NCBI GenBank assembly: GCA_902628335.1
Contig: CACOMO010000003.1
Coordinates: forward strand, 84,792-148,791
Reading direction: 5' to 3'
Source: an uncultured Gammaproteobacteria bacterium
GTDB taxonomy: Bacteria; Pseudomonadota; Gammaproteobacteria; GCA-002705445; GCA-002716945
Length of the DNA: 64,000 nucleotides
In this document: positions 8,794-18,229 of the stretch, one piece after another
Layout: each line of letters starts with the position of its first letter
How positions within the stretch are numbered: the stretch's first letter is position 1
Notes under the pieces: model-generated
What the model was told of the DNA's origin: nothing
Databases searched by the model: none
What the model saw: only the letters and a program-made list of their open reading frames with translations
Made by a program: the position numbers and the translations under genes

Positions 8794-10790
8794 TGTCACA
8801 AAAGAAAATTACGAAAAAGTACTATCAAATACTTAAGAAAAAAATACAAATGTTCTCCAAGCAGTACTATACATATGATTCACCAACCATATCTGATCAT
8901 GAATTTGATGAGCTCTATAAAGAGTTGAAATTTATTGAGGAGGAAAACCCAAGCTTCATTTCGTCAGATTCACCCACTCAAGTCATAGGATCAAAAATAA
9001 GAGGTGGTTTCAAAAAAGTTAGACATACTAAACCAATGATGTCTCTTAATAATGCATCTAATATTGATGAGTTTAATTCTTTTTATGAAAAAATCATTAC
9101 TGAATTCTCTAAAAAAGTTGTAATGTATGCTGAACCTAAATTTGATGGCTTAGCTATTGCACTAACATATAATAATGGTGTTTTACTATCAGCAGTCACA
9201 CGTGGTGATGGCAATGAGGGTGAGGATGTCACCTCTAATATAAAAACTATTCAAGGTTTGCCTCTCAAGCTACTTACAGAAAAAACTCCAAAGAGGCTAG
9301 TAGTTGCTGCTGAAGTATATTCATTAATAACGGATTTTCAACGGATCAATGAAACACTGAAAAAGTCAAAGATGAAAAAATTTGCTAACCCTAGGAATTT
9401 TGCAGCAGGAACGGTTCGTCAATTAGATCCAGTAGTTGCGTTTAAGAGAAACCTGCAGATTTATATACATGGCGTTATAGACATAGATTCGCATTTATCA
9501 TTACCTACACACTCAGAATCTATGGCTTATCTGAGCAAGATTGGCTTTCCAACATGTAATTTAAATAAAAAAATTAACGATATAAATGAAGCGATTAACT
9601 ATTTTGATGATATATCAAATAAACGAGTCAAACTACCTTATGAGATAGACGGGATAGTTTATAAGGTAAATAGCTATGAACTTCGTGATCTTATTGGATA
9701 TACTTCTAAAGCACCAAAATGGTCGATTGCATTTAAATTCCCGTCTCAAATATCACAGACAAAAATCGTCGATGTGACATTTCAAGTTGGTCGTACGGGC
9801 ACACTAACACCTGTAGCAGAATTAGAGCCTTTAAGTATTGGAGGTGTAAATGTAACCAGGGCTACTCTGCATAATTTAGATGATATCAGAAAAAAAGATA
9901 TTAGAATTAATGATTATGTATATGTAAAAAGAGCAGGCGATGTAATACCTGAAGTTGAAAAAGTGAATTTATCAAAAAGAGAAAAAACTACCGAAATATC
10001 TATGCCTATGAAATGTCCAGCATGCGGTGAAACAATTATCAAAATATCCAATCAATCAATTTACAAATGTCCGAATGAATCATCATGTAAACCTCAGATA
10101 GTACAGAGTATTGGGCATTTTGCTTCTAGAAAAGCAATGAACATCTCAGGCTTAGGAGAAAACATAATCATTACACTTGTAGATAGTGCCCTTGTTAAAA
10201 ATTACTCAGATTTATATTATTTAACCTATGATCATTTAATTAAGTTAGATAGAATGGCAAGGACTTCTGTAAATAATCTTATTGACTCTATTAATAAAAG
10301 TAAACAACCGAATTTTGATAAATTCATATACTCTTTAGGCATAAGAGAAGTAGGGCTCTCGACAGCACGTGTTTTATCACAAAACTTTAACACATTAGAT
10401 GAACTAATGAATGCCAAAAGAGAATTTCTAGAAAGCATAAAAGATATTGGCCCCATTGTCGCTGACAATATCACTAATTTTTTTTCAATGTCAAGTAATG
10501 TAAAAAAAATTAAAAAATTAATTTCATCAGGTATTGAAGTAAATTATTTAGAACATTTAGCTAATAAATTACTATCAAATAGATCGTTTGTTGTCACAGG
10601 CTCTTTTAATAAAATATCAAGACGCGAAATAGAGGAAATTATAATATCTAATGGAGGAAAGGTCTCAAGTTCTATATCTAAAAAAACAGAATTTTTAGTA
10701 TGTGGAGAAAAACCAGGCAGTAAACTTGATAAAGCTAAGAAAATTGGCACTAAAATATTAACTGAAGAGGAATTTTTTAAGATTCTCTAA
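8793..10790 (+). CDS. ligA: NAD-dependent DNA ligase
   Basis: Seals nicks during replication and repair using NAD+. The adenylation lysine is Lys116 in EPKFDG; the N-terminal NAD-binding Ia domain (YYTYDSPTISDHEFDELY), OB fold, four-cysteine zinc finger (CPACG... and CPNESSC), helix-hairpin-helix region (around FIYSLGIREVGLSTARVL) and C-terminal BRCT domain (from FVVTGSF) are all in order. Its 665 residues match the family. It starts within the smc stop, so the two are coupled. The last 24 bases of the gene are repeated exactly just after the stop. Confidence 0.97.
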   Translation: MSQKKITKKYYQILKKKIQMFSKQYYTYDSPTISDHEFDELYKELKFIEEENPSFISSDSPTQVIGSKIRGGFKKVRHTKPMMSLNNASNIDEFNSFYEKIITEFSKKVVMYAEPKFDGLAIALTYNNGVLLSAVTRGDGNEGEDVTSNIKTIQGLPLKLLTEKTPKRLVVAAEVYSLITDFQRINETLKKSKMKKFANPRNFAAGTVRQLDPVVAFKRNLQIYIHGVIDIDSHLSLPTHSESMAYLSKIGFPTCNLNKKINDINEAINYFDDISNKRVKLPYEIDGIVYKVNSYELRDLIGYTSKAPKWSIAFKFPSQISQTKIVDVTFQVGRTGTLTPVAELEPLSIGGVNVTRATLHNLDDIRKKDIRINDYVYVKRAGDVIPEVEKVNLSKREKTTEISMPMKCPACGETIIKISNQSIYKCPNESSCKPQIVQSIGHFASRKAMNISGLGENIIITLVDSALVKNYSDLYYLTYDHLIKLDRMARTSVNNLIDSINKSKQPNFDKFIYSLGIREVGLSTARVLSQNFNTLDELMNAKREFLESIKDIGPIVADNITNFFSMSSNVKKIKKLISSGIEVNYLEHLANKLLSNRSFVVTGSFNKISRREIEEIIISNGGKVSSSISKKTEFLVCGEKPGSKLDKAKKIGTKILTEEEFFKIL

Positions 10791-10814
10791 GAGGAATTTT
10801 TTAAGATTCTCTAA
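10767..10814. repeat. 24-bp exact tandem duplication at the ligA/dapD junction
   Basis: The 24 bases at 10767-10790 (gaggaatttt...ctctaa, the last seven sense codons and the stop of ligA) are followed at once by an identical copy at 10791-10814. The second copy holds the 3' end and stop codon of dapD, which is on the other strand. The two convergent genes therefore end in the same duplicated sequence. Confidence 0.95.
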
Positions 10815-11616
10815 GAAGTTCATTGATTCCGACTTTACTTCTCGTCTTTTCATCAACTTTCTTTACGATTACTGCACAATAGAGATTATACTTACCATCT
10901 TTTGAAGGTAATGATCCAGACACAACAACTGATCCTTCAGGCACGACACCATAGCTCACTGTATCACTATCACGATCATAAATTTTTGTACTTTTACCTA
11001 TGAACACTCCCATTGAAATGACTGAATTTTTCTTAACTATGACACCCTCGACAATTTCAGATCTCGCTCCTATGAAACAATTATCTTCAATTATAGTCGG
11101 ATTAGCCTGTAGGGGCTCCAGTACACCACCTATACCAACACCTCCTGAGAGGTGAACATTTTTCCCAATTTGTGCGCAAGATCCTACTGTAGCCCAGGTA
11201 TCAACCATAGTCCCAGAATCTACATATGCACCAATATTAACAAATGATGGCATTAGAACGACATTTTCTCCGATAAATGTCCCTTCTCTTGCAATAGCTT
11301 GTGGCACAACTCTGATATTTTTATCCGATAAATGCTCTTTTGTCGAATTAAGGAATCTTGATGAAAGCTTGTCAAAGAACTTCGTATATCCTGTGTCTAT
11401 AATTTTATTTACTTTTAGCTTGAAGGAGAGTAATATCGCTTTCTTTATCCACTCATTGACCACCCAATCATTATTCACAAATTCTGCGACTCTAATTTCA
11501 CCTGTATTTAGTGCATTAAAGACATATTCTATTGATTCGATGAGTTTATTTTTTTCAGAAGCCTCAATACCATTAGCAAAGGATTTTTCAATTAGGTCTA
11601 TATCTATATTACTCAT
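10801..11616 (-). CDS. dapD: Tetrahydrodipicolinate N-succinyltransferase
   Basis: Transfers succinyl from succinyl-CoA to tetrahydrodipicolinate in the lysine and diaminopimelate pathway. The protein has a helical N-terminal domain and a left-handed beta-helix with hexapeptide repeats ([47 protein letters not shown]). Its 271 residues match E. coli DapD (274). The start overlaps the mltF stop by four bases, making a dapD-last rne-mltF-dapD run. Its final codons lie within the second copy of the ligA tandem duplication, so its C-terminus (ELLRES) may have been reshaped by that event. Confidence 0.97.
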   Translation of the reverse strand: MSNIDIDLIEKSFANGIEASEKNKLIESIEYVFNALNTGEIRVAEFVNNDWVVNEWIKKAILLSFKLKVNKIIDTGYTKFFDKLSSRFLNSTKEHLSDKNIRVVPQAIAREGTFIGENVVLMPSFVNIGAYVDSGTMVDTWATVGSCAQIGKNVHLSGGVGIGGVLEPLQANPTIIEDNCFIGARSEIVEGVIVKKNSVISMGVFIGKSTKIYDRDSDTVSYGVVPEGSVVVSGSLPSKDGKYNLYCAVIVKKVDEKTRSKVGINELLRES

Positions 11617-13016
11617 AGTGTTTTAGGAATCTCCTGATCTTTTTCATCGACCTCTCTATCCTGTGAATCCAAGAAAACTATTATATCATAGTATTGTTTT
11701 ATGTTCTGCACATACTTAACCGTTTCCCAGCCTCTGGCATAACCATATTTTGTCTGTCGATAGTATTCTGATTGACTTAACATTAAGATATAAGGCTCTA
11801 TATCTGACCATTTTCTGATTTCAACACCATTCTTTCTAGCAAGTTTTACGGCATCCTCAACATGACCTAATCCAATATTATATGCAGCTATGGCAAACCA
11901 TTTCTTCTCGTTATCATCCAAGTTATAGTCTATTCGATTATAGATACTACGGAGATATTTTGTTCCACCAAAAATACTATTTCTTGGATCAATTCTATTC
12001 TCAACACCAACTTCTTTAGCAGTATCTTTAGTGAGCATCATAATCCCTTTTACTCCTGTATACGATACAGCATCTTTCTTCCATCTAGATTCCTGATAAC
12101 CAATACTTGCAATTAGTCTCCAATCAAAATTAAATAATTTAGAAGCTTCTTTGAAAAAGAACTCATAAGTAGGGAAAATATCAATAAGGTCTTTTATAAA
12201 AATTTTGGAACCAACAAACGTATGCTGTTGTTGTCCAAAAAAATTTTGATATATTATCGCTAATCTATTTTTGTTAATCATATAATTGAAAAACTCTGAT
12301 ATTTTATTCTGCATTTCATTCCCAACATCATTTGGTAAAATCCAATATTCTGCCTCATTGATAGAATGTCGCTGTATAACTTTAATATCACGGTAGTATT
12401 TTGACAAAATCTTAAATTCATCTGAAGACATAAATAAAAAAGAGATTTCATTATCATTTAGCATCTTTAATAAATCATCTATATTTTTATCCTCCCAAAC
12501 TTTATAAGAGTATTTTAATTTCTTCTCCTTATTTACGTCAATTTTGGTAATTACATGAGATTCGATGGCGTGAATATCATTATTATTGAGTAAATCTTCA
12601 ATATTTGATCTGCGTGAAATATTTGATTTAGCAACTATTACATAGTCAACCCTGTTGTATGGATAGCTAGTTTTAAAATTTTTTTCCAAATCGGTTATAT
12701 TCCACCCTGATATAATGTCTGCCTCACGTGATGAAATCATTTTCTTAGCCTCTGCAATGTTATTCACGACTTTAACTGACAGCTCAACATCAATATATTC
12801 TGCAAATTCTTTCATAATAGAATAGTGGTATCCAAATTTTTTATTCTTTATTTCATAGTATGTGGTTGGTCCAAGTCTAGTAACAAATGTTATTTTATTT
12901 TCGTTAAGAACTCTTTTAAGGTCATTTTTGAAGAAAATTGAATGAGATTGAAAGAAGTATAAAAGGATTGATACAAATAAGGTTACTAAGATAATTCTGA
13001 TTAAAAATTTAATCAT
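11613..13016 (-). CDS. mltF: Membrane-bound lytic murein transglycosylase F
   Basis: Cleaves peptidoglycan glycan strands to 1,6-anhydro products. One N-terminal membrane anchor (residues 5-22) is followed by a solute-binding-like regulatory module (about 40-260) and an SLT catalytic domain with Glu309 in GYQESRW as the general acid, then GVKGIMMLT and [13 protein letters not shown]. Its 467 residues are near the family's usual ~480-520. There is no lipobox, so it is probably held by the uncleaved helix. It shares the ATG/stop junction with the RNase gene upstream and overlaps dapD. Confidence 0.95.
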   Translation of the reverse strand: MIKFLIRIILVTLFVSILLYFFQSHSIFFKNDLKRVLNENKITFVTRLGPTTYYEIKNKKFGYHYSIMKEFAEYIDVELSVKVVNNIAEAKKMISSREADIISGWNITDLEKNFKTSYPYNRVDYVIVAKSNISRRSNIEDLLNNNDIHAIESHVITKIDVNKEKKLKYSYKVWEDKNIDDLLKMLNDNEISFLFMSSDEFKILSKYYRDIKVIQRHSINEAEYWILPNDVGNEMQNKISEFFNYMINKNRLAIIYQNFFGQQQHTFVGSKIFIKDLIDIFPTYEFFFKEASKLFNFDWRLIASIGYQESRWKKDAVSYTGVKGIMMLTKDTAKEVGVENRIDPRNSIFGGTKYLRSIYNRIDYNLDDNEKKWFAIAAYNIGLGHVEDAVKLARKNGVEIRKWSDIEPYILMLSQSEYYRQTKYGYARGWETVKYVQNIKQYYDIIVFLDSQDREVDEKDQEIPKTL

Positions 13017-14821
13017 TAATTATGAGGCTTATTATTACTTCTACGTGAGTTATTTTTTTTCTTGTTATAGGATTTATATTTATTATATTTTGGATTATAC
13101 GATCTACTATATCTTTTCCTATTGTTAGTTCTGAATCTCGCGGTTCTTTTTTCTTTGGTAGAAAAAATTGATTTGATTTTCTTAATTATCCCAATTAAAA
13201 GCCCATCAGCTGCCCCATGATTAGATACTTTAGGCTTTGGCGGTTGTGTTTTTGGCGCGACTGCTGAAACTAGCGGTTTTTCGAGCTTATAGCTTGATGG
13301 TTGCGGACTGGTAACTTTTGATTCTCTTGAATTATCTCTCTGGCTAGCTGATGCCTTGAAATCTGCTTGACTTCTATTTTCTCTATCTATTAGATAGCTT
13401 GTTACCTCAACTTCTGGATCAGGAACTATTTTGATTGAGATTTTATGCCTTTCTTCAATCCCTTGAACTAAATCTCTTTTTTCATTCAATAAGTATGTAG
13501 CCAATCTCACCGGAAGATATACAGTGATTGGCTTGTTGCTTTTGACTGCCTCTTCTTCTAGCATTCTCACAAAAGATATTGATTGAGACGATAATGATTT
13601 AATGTAACCTGATCCCGAGCATGTTGGACATGAATCATCTGTATTGTCTATAATAGAGGCTCTTAATTTCTGTCTTGAAATTTCCATTAACCCGAATTTT
13701 GAAATCCTACTAAACTGTATTTTTGCTTTGTCTACTTTTGCTAACTCTGCCATTTTACGCATAACTGTCTTCTGAGAATTTATTGACATCATATCAATAA
13801 AATCAACAACAATAAGCCCACCAATATCTCTTAGTTTCAATTGTGTTGAAAGAGACACAGCAGCTTCTAGGTTTGTATTCAGCGCTGTTTCTTCAATATC
13901 CCCGCCTTTGGTAGATTTTGCAGAGTTTACGTCAATACTAGTGAGTGCCTCTGTTGAATCAAAAACAATATTACCGCCCGATGGAAGTGTTATCTTCCTT
14001 CTGTATACGCTTTGAACTTGTGTTTCGACTCTGTATTCACTAAATAACGGCGTTGATTTTTTGTACTGCTCTATCTTAATTTTACTATGTGGTATGAAAT
14101 ATTTCTTAGCATTCATGAAATCATCATAAAAAGCTTGATCATCAATAATAATTGAGTCGGTCTCTTCATCGATGTAATCTCTTATTATTCTTGCAAGCAT
14201 ACTGCTTTCCTCATAAACAAGGTAGGGTGCTTTTTTGAGCACGGAGTTTTCAACAATATTCTCATAAATCTGGATTAGATAATTCATATCCCACTCTAAT
14301 GTTTCTTTACTTGTGTTTAAGCCAGATGTTCTTAGAATAACGCTCATTTTCTCAGGGATATTAATGGCATCAAGCATCTTTTTTGCATTGAGTCTATCAT
14401 CACCTTCAAGACGTCTGGAAATGCCACCGGTGTTTGGATTTTTAGGGAGCAAAACTAGATATTTCCCAGCTAACTTTAAATATGTTGTGAGAGCAGCACC
14501 TTTGGTGCCTCTCTCTTCTTTATCTACTTGAACAACTACTTCTTTCCCACTCTCTATACAATCCCTGAGTGTTCTAGGTTTGCCTGATGTGAATATTTCA
14601 GGGGAAATTTCCTTGAATGGAAGGAAACCATGTCTAGTTCGACCAAAATTTACAAATGCTGCTTCTAGACCAGGCTCAACCCTGGAAATAGTGCCTTTGT
14701 AAATGTTCGATTTGATATTTTTTGATGGAAGGTCTATGTCTAGCTCCACCAAATTTTTGTTCTCTACTATAGCTAAGCGCACCTCTTCTCTCTGAGAGGC
14801 ATTTAATAAAATCTGTTTCAT
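13016..14821 (-). CDS. rne: Ribonuclease E/G
   Basis: Endoribonuclease of mRNA decay and rRNA/tRNA maturation. The catalytic region has an S1 domain (about 35-120), the DNase I-like core with the Mg-binding VVDFIDMM, and the Zn-link CPTCSGSG. At 601 residues it is longer than RNase G (489) but far shorter than E. coli RNase E (1061). The C-terminal ~110 residues are low-complexity: a proline-rich linker, an amphipathic hydrophobic segment (GLLIGIIKKIKSIFS, 540-554) that could contact the membrane, and a strongly basic Arg/Lys/Asn/Tyr tail. I call it rne because it is divergent from rluC, as in other gammaproteobacteria. AGGA precedes the ATG. Confidence 0.92.
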   Translation of the reverse strand: MKQILLNASQREEVRLAIVENKNLVELDIDLPSKNIKSNIYKGTISRVEPGLEAAFVNFGRTRHGFLPFKEISPEIFTSGKPRTLRDCIESGKEVVVQVDKEERGTKGAALTTYLKLAGKYLVLLPKNPNTGGISRRLEGDDRLNAKKMLDAINIPEKMSVILRTSGLNTSKETLEWDMNYLIQIYENIVENSVLKKAPYLVYEESSMLARIIRDYIDEETDSIIIDDQAFYDDFMNAKKYFIPHSKIKIEQYKKSTPLFSEYRVETQVQSVYRRKITLPSGGNIVFDSTEALTSIDVNSAKSTKGGDIEETALNTNLEAAVSLSTQLKLRDIGGLIVVDFIDMMSINSQKTVMRKMAELAKVDKAKIQFSRISKFGLMEISRQKLRASIIDNTDDSCPTCSGSGYIKSLSSQSISFVRMLEEEAVKSNKPITVYLPVRLATYLLNEKRDLVQGIEERHKISIKIVPDPEVEVTSYLIDRENRSQADFKASASQRDNSRESKVTSPQPSSYKLEKPLVSAVAPKTQPPKPKVSNHGAADGLLIGIIKKIKSIFSTKEKRTARFRTNNRKRYSRSYNPKYNKYKSYNKKKNNSRRSNNKPHN

Positions 14822-15031
14822 TTAGAATCCTGTAATACATATGTTTTACCGATCAACCGATCTCTGTTATCTATACTTAGTATGAGACTGATGCACGCAC
14901 TTATTTGTTAAAAGGTCTATATATGTGCTTTTTATGTCACTTTGGACTTAATTACTTATATTTTAGTCTCTACTAATATGTAAATCTTTGGGTTAATATA
15001 TCAATGATTCGTATTTTCTTCAAATGATATC
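14822..15031. other. Divergent leader region between rne and rluC
   Basis: A 210-base AT-rich gap, the longest non-coding stretch apart from the tmRNA gene. It must hold the promoter and 5' leader of the RNase gene (minus) and the promoter of rluC (plus). It contains a direct repeat ACCGATC-A-ACCGATC (about 14848-14862) close to the rne start. For rluC, TTGGGT and TATTTT spaced 18 apart just upstream of the GTG form a possible weak promoter. rne leaders in other gammaproteobacteria are long and autoregulatory; no convincing hairpin match could be established here by eye. Confidence 0.4.
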
Positions 15032-15964
15032 GTGGATAAAATTGCTAAAAGTCACCAAAAATGTAGGAATATCACCATTAACACTGATGGACAGCGTATT
15101 GATAATTTCCTGTTGAAAACCGTAAAAGGTGTACCAAGAAGCCTAATATATAAAGTGATAAGAGACGGACAAGTAAGAGTAAATAGTAAACGAGTCAAAC
15201 CTAGTTATAGATTAATTGCTAGAGATATCGTAAGAATTCCACCAATATCACCACAAATCAAGGAGGCATCAAGCAATAAGAAATTTCTTGAAAATATGGA
15301 TGATTATATTATCTTCGAAAATAAGGATTTTTTCGTAATAGATAAACCAGCAGGATTAGCTGTGCATGGTGGGACTAATGTGAAATATGATATTATCTCA
15401 TCGCTCAAAAAATTAAAAAATAATCTTAATATCGCGCCTGTAAATAGATTAGATAAAAATACGAGTGGATGTATGCTCATATCAAAAAACTACCAATCAG
15501 CAAAAGACTTGGGAAATTGTTTCAAGACAAATAATGTGAAGAAAACATATATGGCATTGTTGTCGGGAAAGTTAGAGAAAACAAAAATAGTTGTGGACTC
15601 ATCATTAAAGATTGATAAGCGAAAAAAAAATAGCAGTGTTTCAACAGATAGTTCCGGTAAACATGCTCTATCTACTTTCAGTGTAAAGAGATATTTTACA
15701 AGGTGTACATTAGTTAATATTTTAATTCAAACAGGAAGAACTCATCAGATAAGAGTACATGCTTCATCAATTAACCATCCAATTTGTGGTGATACAAAGT
15801 ATGGTAATAAATCGGTAAATTCTCTTTTTAGAAAAATTGGATTAAGTCGAATTTTTCTTCATGCATCGGATCTATCGTTCTATTATAAAAAATTTTATAG
15901 TTTTCAATCATCACTACCTGAAGACCTATCTATTCTTGTTGAAAACTTAGAAAAGGAACTATAG
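15032..15964 (+). CDS. rluC: 23S rRNA pseudouridine synthase RluC
   Basis: Makes pseudouridines in 23S rRNA (positions 955, 2504 and 2580 in E. coli). An S4 RNA-binding domain (about 20-70, IDNFLLKTVKGVPRSLIYK) precedes the RsuA/RluA-type catalytic domain, with nucleophile Asp141 in NRLDKNTSG and the conserved GRTHQIRVH motif. The start is GTG at 15032; no in-frame ATG gives a better N-terminus. 310 residues is typical. It is divergent from rne and followed by sppA after 21 bases. Confidence 0.95.
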   Translation: MDKIAKSHQKCRNITINTDGQRIDNFLLKTVKGVPRSLIYKVIRDGQVRVNSKRVKPSYRLIARDIVRIPPISPQIKEASSNKKFLENMDDYIIFENKDFFVIDKPAGLAVHGGTNVKYDIISSLKKLKNNLNIAPVNRLDKNTSGCMLISKNYQSAKDLGNCFKTNNVKKTYMALLSGKLEKTKIVVDSSLKIDKRKKNSSVSTDSSGKHALSTFSVKRYFTRCTLVNILIQTGRTHQIRVHASSINHPICGDTKYGNKSVNSLFRKIGLSRIFLHASDLSFYYKKFYSFQSSLPEDLSILVENLEKEL

Positions 15965-15985
15965 AATCTTATTAGGTGATTAATT

Positions 15986-16876
15986 ATGGATGAAAAAACT
16001 TTAAAAGATCTAATTGATGCATTAATAGAAGACAAAAAATCAGAGAGAAGATTTAAGACTATATCTAGATTAACAATTTTGTTACTATTTCTTATTGTAC
16101 TCAGTCTTCCTTTTGTATCCTCTGATAAGATATATAAAACAGGCAATCATACAGCTGTAATTAATATCAATGGGGTTATTTCGCCTGGGGGTGATAGTAC
16201 TAAAAAGACAATTGATTTAATCACTAAGGCTGTGAATAATGATCTTTGTGAACATATCATATTGAATATTAATAGTCCTGGTGGCAGTGCAACCCAGTCT
16301 AAAATCATATTTGATCAAGTTAGTAGAATCAAAAAGACTTCAGATAAAACTTTTTATGCGATTATAGATGACGTGGGAGCATCTGGTGGTTATTATATTG
16401 CTGCTAGTGGAGATAAAGTGATTGCGAATTCGTCAAGCATTGTTGGCTCCATCGGAGTTAGACTAGATAGTATTAATATTGAGTCTCTCGCAAAAAAACT
16501 TGGTATAGAATCTCAAACTATTTCATCAGGCAAGGATAAAACAATATTGGACCCATTCAAGACGTTATCTAAAAACCAGAGAGAACATCTTAATAAACTA
16601 GTAACTGATATTCATGATGAATTCATACAAGATATAAAAACTGCACGTGGAGAAAAAATTACAGATAATACAGTGTTTACTGGATTATTTTGGACAGGGA
16701 AGCAGGCTTTACAACTTGGGCTCATCGATGAGATCGGGTCTATTTATGATATCAACCAGAAATATTTAAATAACTCTAATTTGGTGATATACAATAAGAG
16801 CCCATCTTTGATCGAGGAATTGATGCAATCTGTTGTCTCTAATTACTCAAGTATGCTTATTGGCATATCTTATTAA
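15986..16876 (+). CDS. sppA: Signal peptide peptidase SppA (S49, short type)
   Basis: Membrane-bound serine protease that degrades cleaved signal peptides. A cytoplasmic N-terminus is followed by one membrane segment (about 28-45) and a periplasmic S49 domain: NINSPGGS oxyanion region, nucleophile Ser133 in GASGGYY, and a general-base lysine in the SSGKDKTILDP stretch (Lys183 or Lys185). Its 296 residues fit the short 36K type, half the size of E. coli SppA. AGGTGA lies at a good distance before the ATG. rne, rluC and sppA are often neighbours in pseudomonads. Its stop overlaps the ATG of nnrD. Confidence 0.92.
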   Translation: MDEKTLKDLIDALIEDKKSERRFKTISRLTILLLFLIVLSLPFVSSDKIYKTGNHTAVININGVISPGGDSTKKTIDLITKAVNNDLCEHIILNINSPGGSATQSKIIFDQVSRIKKTSDKTFYAIIDDVGASGGYYIAASGDKVIANSSSIVGSIGVRLDSINIESLAKKLGIESQTISSGKDKTILDPFKTLSKNQREHLNKLVTDIHDEFIQDIKTARGEKITDNTVFTGLFWTGKQALQLGLIDEIGSIYDINQKYLNNSNLVIYNKSPSLIEELMQSVVSNYSSMLIGISY

Positions 16877-17796
16877 TGTCTTTTAGTGTCTATTTAAAGA
16901 AAAACGAGAATAGAAGTTTTCAAGACTTTTCAATAAGAAATTTTTCACTAGAAAAAAATCCTTCTTTTAATAATGAGATAATATTAAGTCATGAGTTCTC
17001 TATTACAGACCACAAAAAAACCTATGGAAAAAATATCATCATAGGTGGAACAGACGGTTTCCTTGGATCAATCCTATTATCAGCTAAAGCTGCAGTCCAT
17101 ACCGGCTCAAGATATTTTGTGGTTTGTACAAATAAACTTCATACTGAGACTGTCTCAATGTTTCAAAATGAATTAATAACATTAGAGTATAGTAGAAACA
17201 TACTGAAAAAATTAAATAACTATCAAGTTGCAATAATTGGTCCGGGTTTGTCTACTGACATTTGGTCTGAATCTATATTTATTGATTTAGTAGACCAAAT
17301 TACTCAGAAATCTATATCTACGAAATTGATTGTTGATGCTGGTTTTCTTCTTTTCTTGAGTGATAACCCGCATAAGTATGATAATTGGGTGTTGACTCCT
17401 CATGAGGGTGAGGCATCAATGTTATTAAATAAATCTAAGTCTTGGGTCAGAGAAAATAGAATTGAGGCCGCATGTTTAATACAGGAACGATATTCAGGGA
17501 CCGTTGTGCTAAAAGGACCAAAAACAATTATTTTTGATGGGAACGAGATATATATCTGTAATCATGGTGGGCACTACATGGGGACGGCTGGCATGGGAGA
17601 TACCCTAACCGGAGTGATGGCGTCTATTATTCATTTAATACAAAGAAGCAATTCTACCAATGCCATCTTATTCGCTGTAGGGTTGCACTCACTGTCAGCT
17701 GATAGAATCCAAATACAAAAAGGCCCAATAGGAATCTTACCATCAGATGTAATTGAAAAAATGTCAGAATTAGTAAATACTTTTTATCATGGCTGA
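16876..17796 (+). CDS. nnrD: ADP-dependent NAD(P)HX dehydratase
   Basis: Repairs hydrated NAD(P)H using ADP. The ribokinase-like domain shows GTDGFLGSILLSAKAAVHTG, IGPGLS, LTPHEGEAS and the catalytic GMGDTLTG. In most gammaproteobacteria this is the C-terminal half of a bifunctional ~500-residue protein with an N-terminal NnrE epimerase; here only about 50 residues precede the dehydratase domain, so the epimerase half is missing. It overlaps sppA upstream and tsaE downstream, the order known from yjeF-yjeE. Confidence 0.9.
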   Translation: MSFSVYLKKNENRSFQDFSIRNFSLEKNPSFNNEIILSHEFSITDHKKTYGKNIIIGGTDGFLGSILLSAKAAVHTGSRYFVVCTNKLHTETVSMFQNELITLEYSRNILKKLNNYQVAIIGPGLSTDIWSESIFIDLVDQITQKSISTKLIVDAGFLLFLSDNPHKYDNWVLTPHEGEASMLLNKSKSWVRENRIEAACLIQERYSGTVVLKGPKTIIFDGNEIYICNHGGHYMGTAGMGDTLTGVMASIIHLIQRSNSTNAILFAVGLHSLSADRIQIQKGPIGILPSDVIEKMSELVNTFYHG

Positions 17797-18229
17797 TAAA
17801 TTTAAATTTTGTAATCAACATTTTATTATTAGTTCAGAAGAGAGTTATAGACTTTTATTCAAGTATCTAGACGGAATAAGTGCTAAAAAACTAATCATAT
17901 TTTTGTCTGGGAATATTGGTGTTGGTAAAACGACATTTGTAAAATATTATATTAAAAATTTAGATTCCGAAAAAAATGCATATAGCCCAACATTCTCTCT
18001 AATTAATCAATATGCTCTACCAGACTTGAAGATTTATCATTATGATCTATATAGGTTGAATTCTTACAGAGAATTGCAAGAGATAGGAGTAGATTATAGC
18101 TTAGATTCGAATGGGATTCACTTTATTGAGTGGCCAAATAATTTTATAAAGGAATTGCCTTCACCTGATATCCATATAAATTTCAGATCATTCGAGTACG
18201 GAACATTCATAACTATTAATAATGAGTAA
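17789..18229 (+). CDS. tsaE: tRNA t6A-modification ATPase TsaE
   Basis: ATPase that works with TsaB, TsaC and TsaD in making threonylcarbamoyladenosine at position 37 of ANN-reading tRNAs. The P-loop LSGNIGVGKTTF lies near residues 38-50, followed by the family motifs SPTFSLINQY, YHYDLYRL and FIEWPNNF. 146 residues is normal. Both ends overlap neighbours (nnrD by 8 bases, miaA by 8). amiB and mutL, which commonly separate it from miaA in related genomes, are not here. Confidence 0.95.
   Translation: MADKFKFCNQHFIISSEESYRLLFKYLDGISAKKLIIFLSGNIGVGKTTFVKYYIKNLDSEKNAYSPTFSLINQYALPDLKIYHYDLYRLNSYRELQEIGVDYSLDSNGIHFIEWPNNFIKELPSPDIHINFRSFEYGTFITINNE

Noticed and set aside
14822-15031. Small RNA (for example 6S-like) in the rne-rluC gap
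   Set aside because: No long imperfect hairpin or terminator with T-run was found; the gap is well explained by two leaders and promoters.
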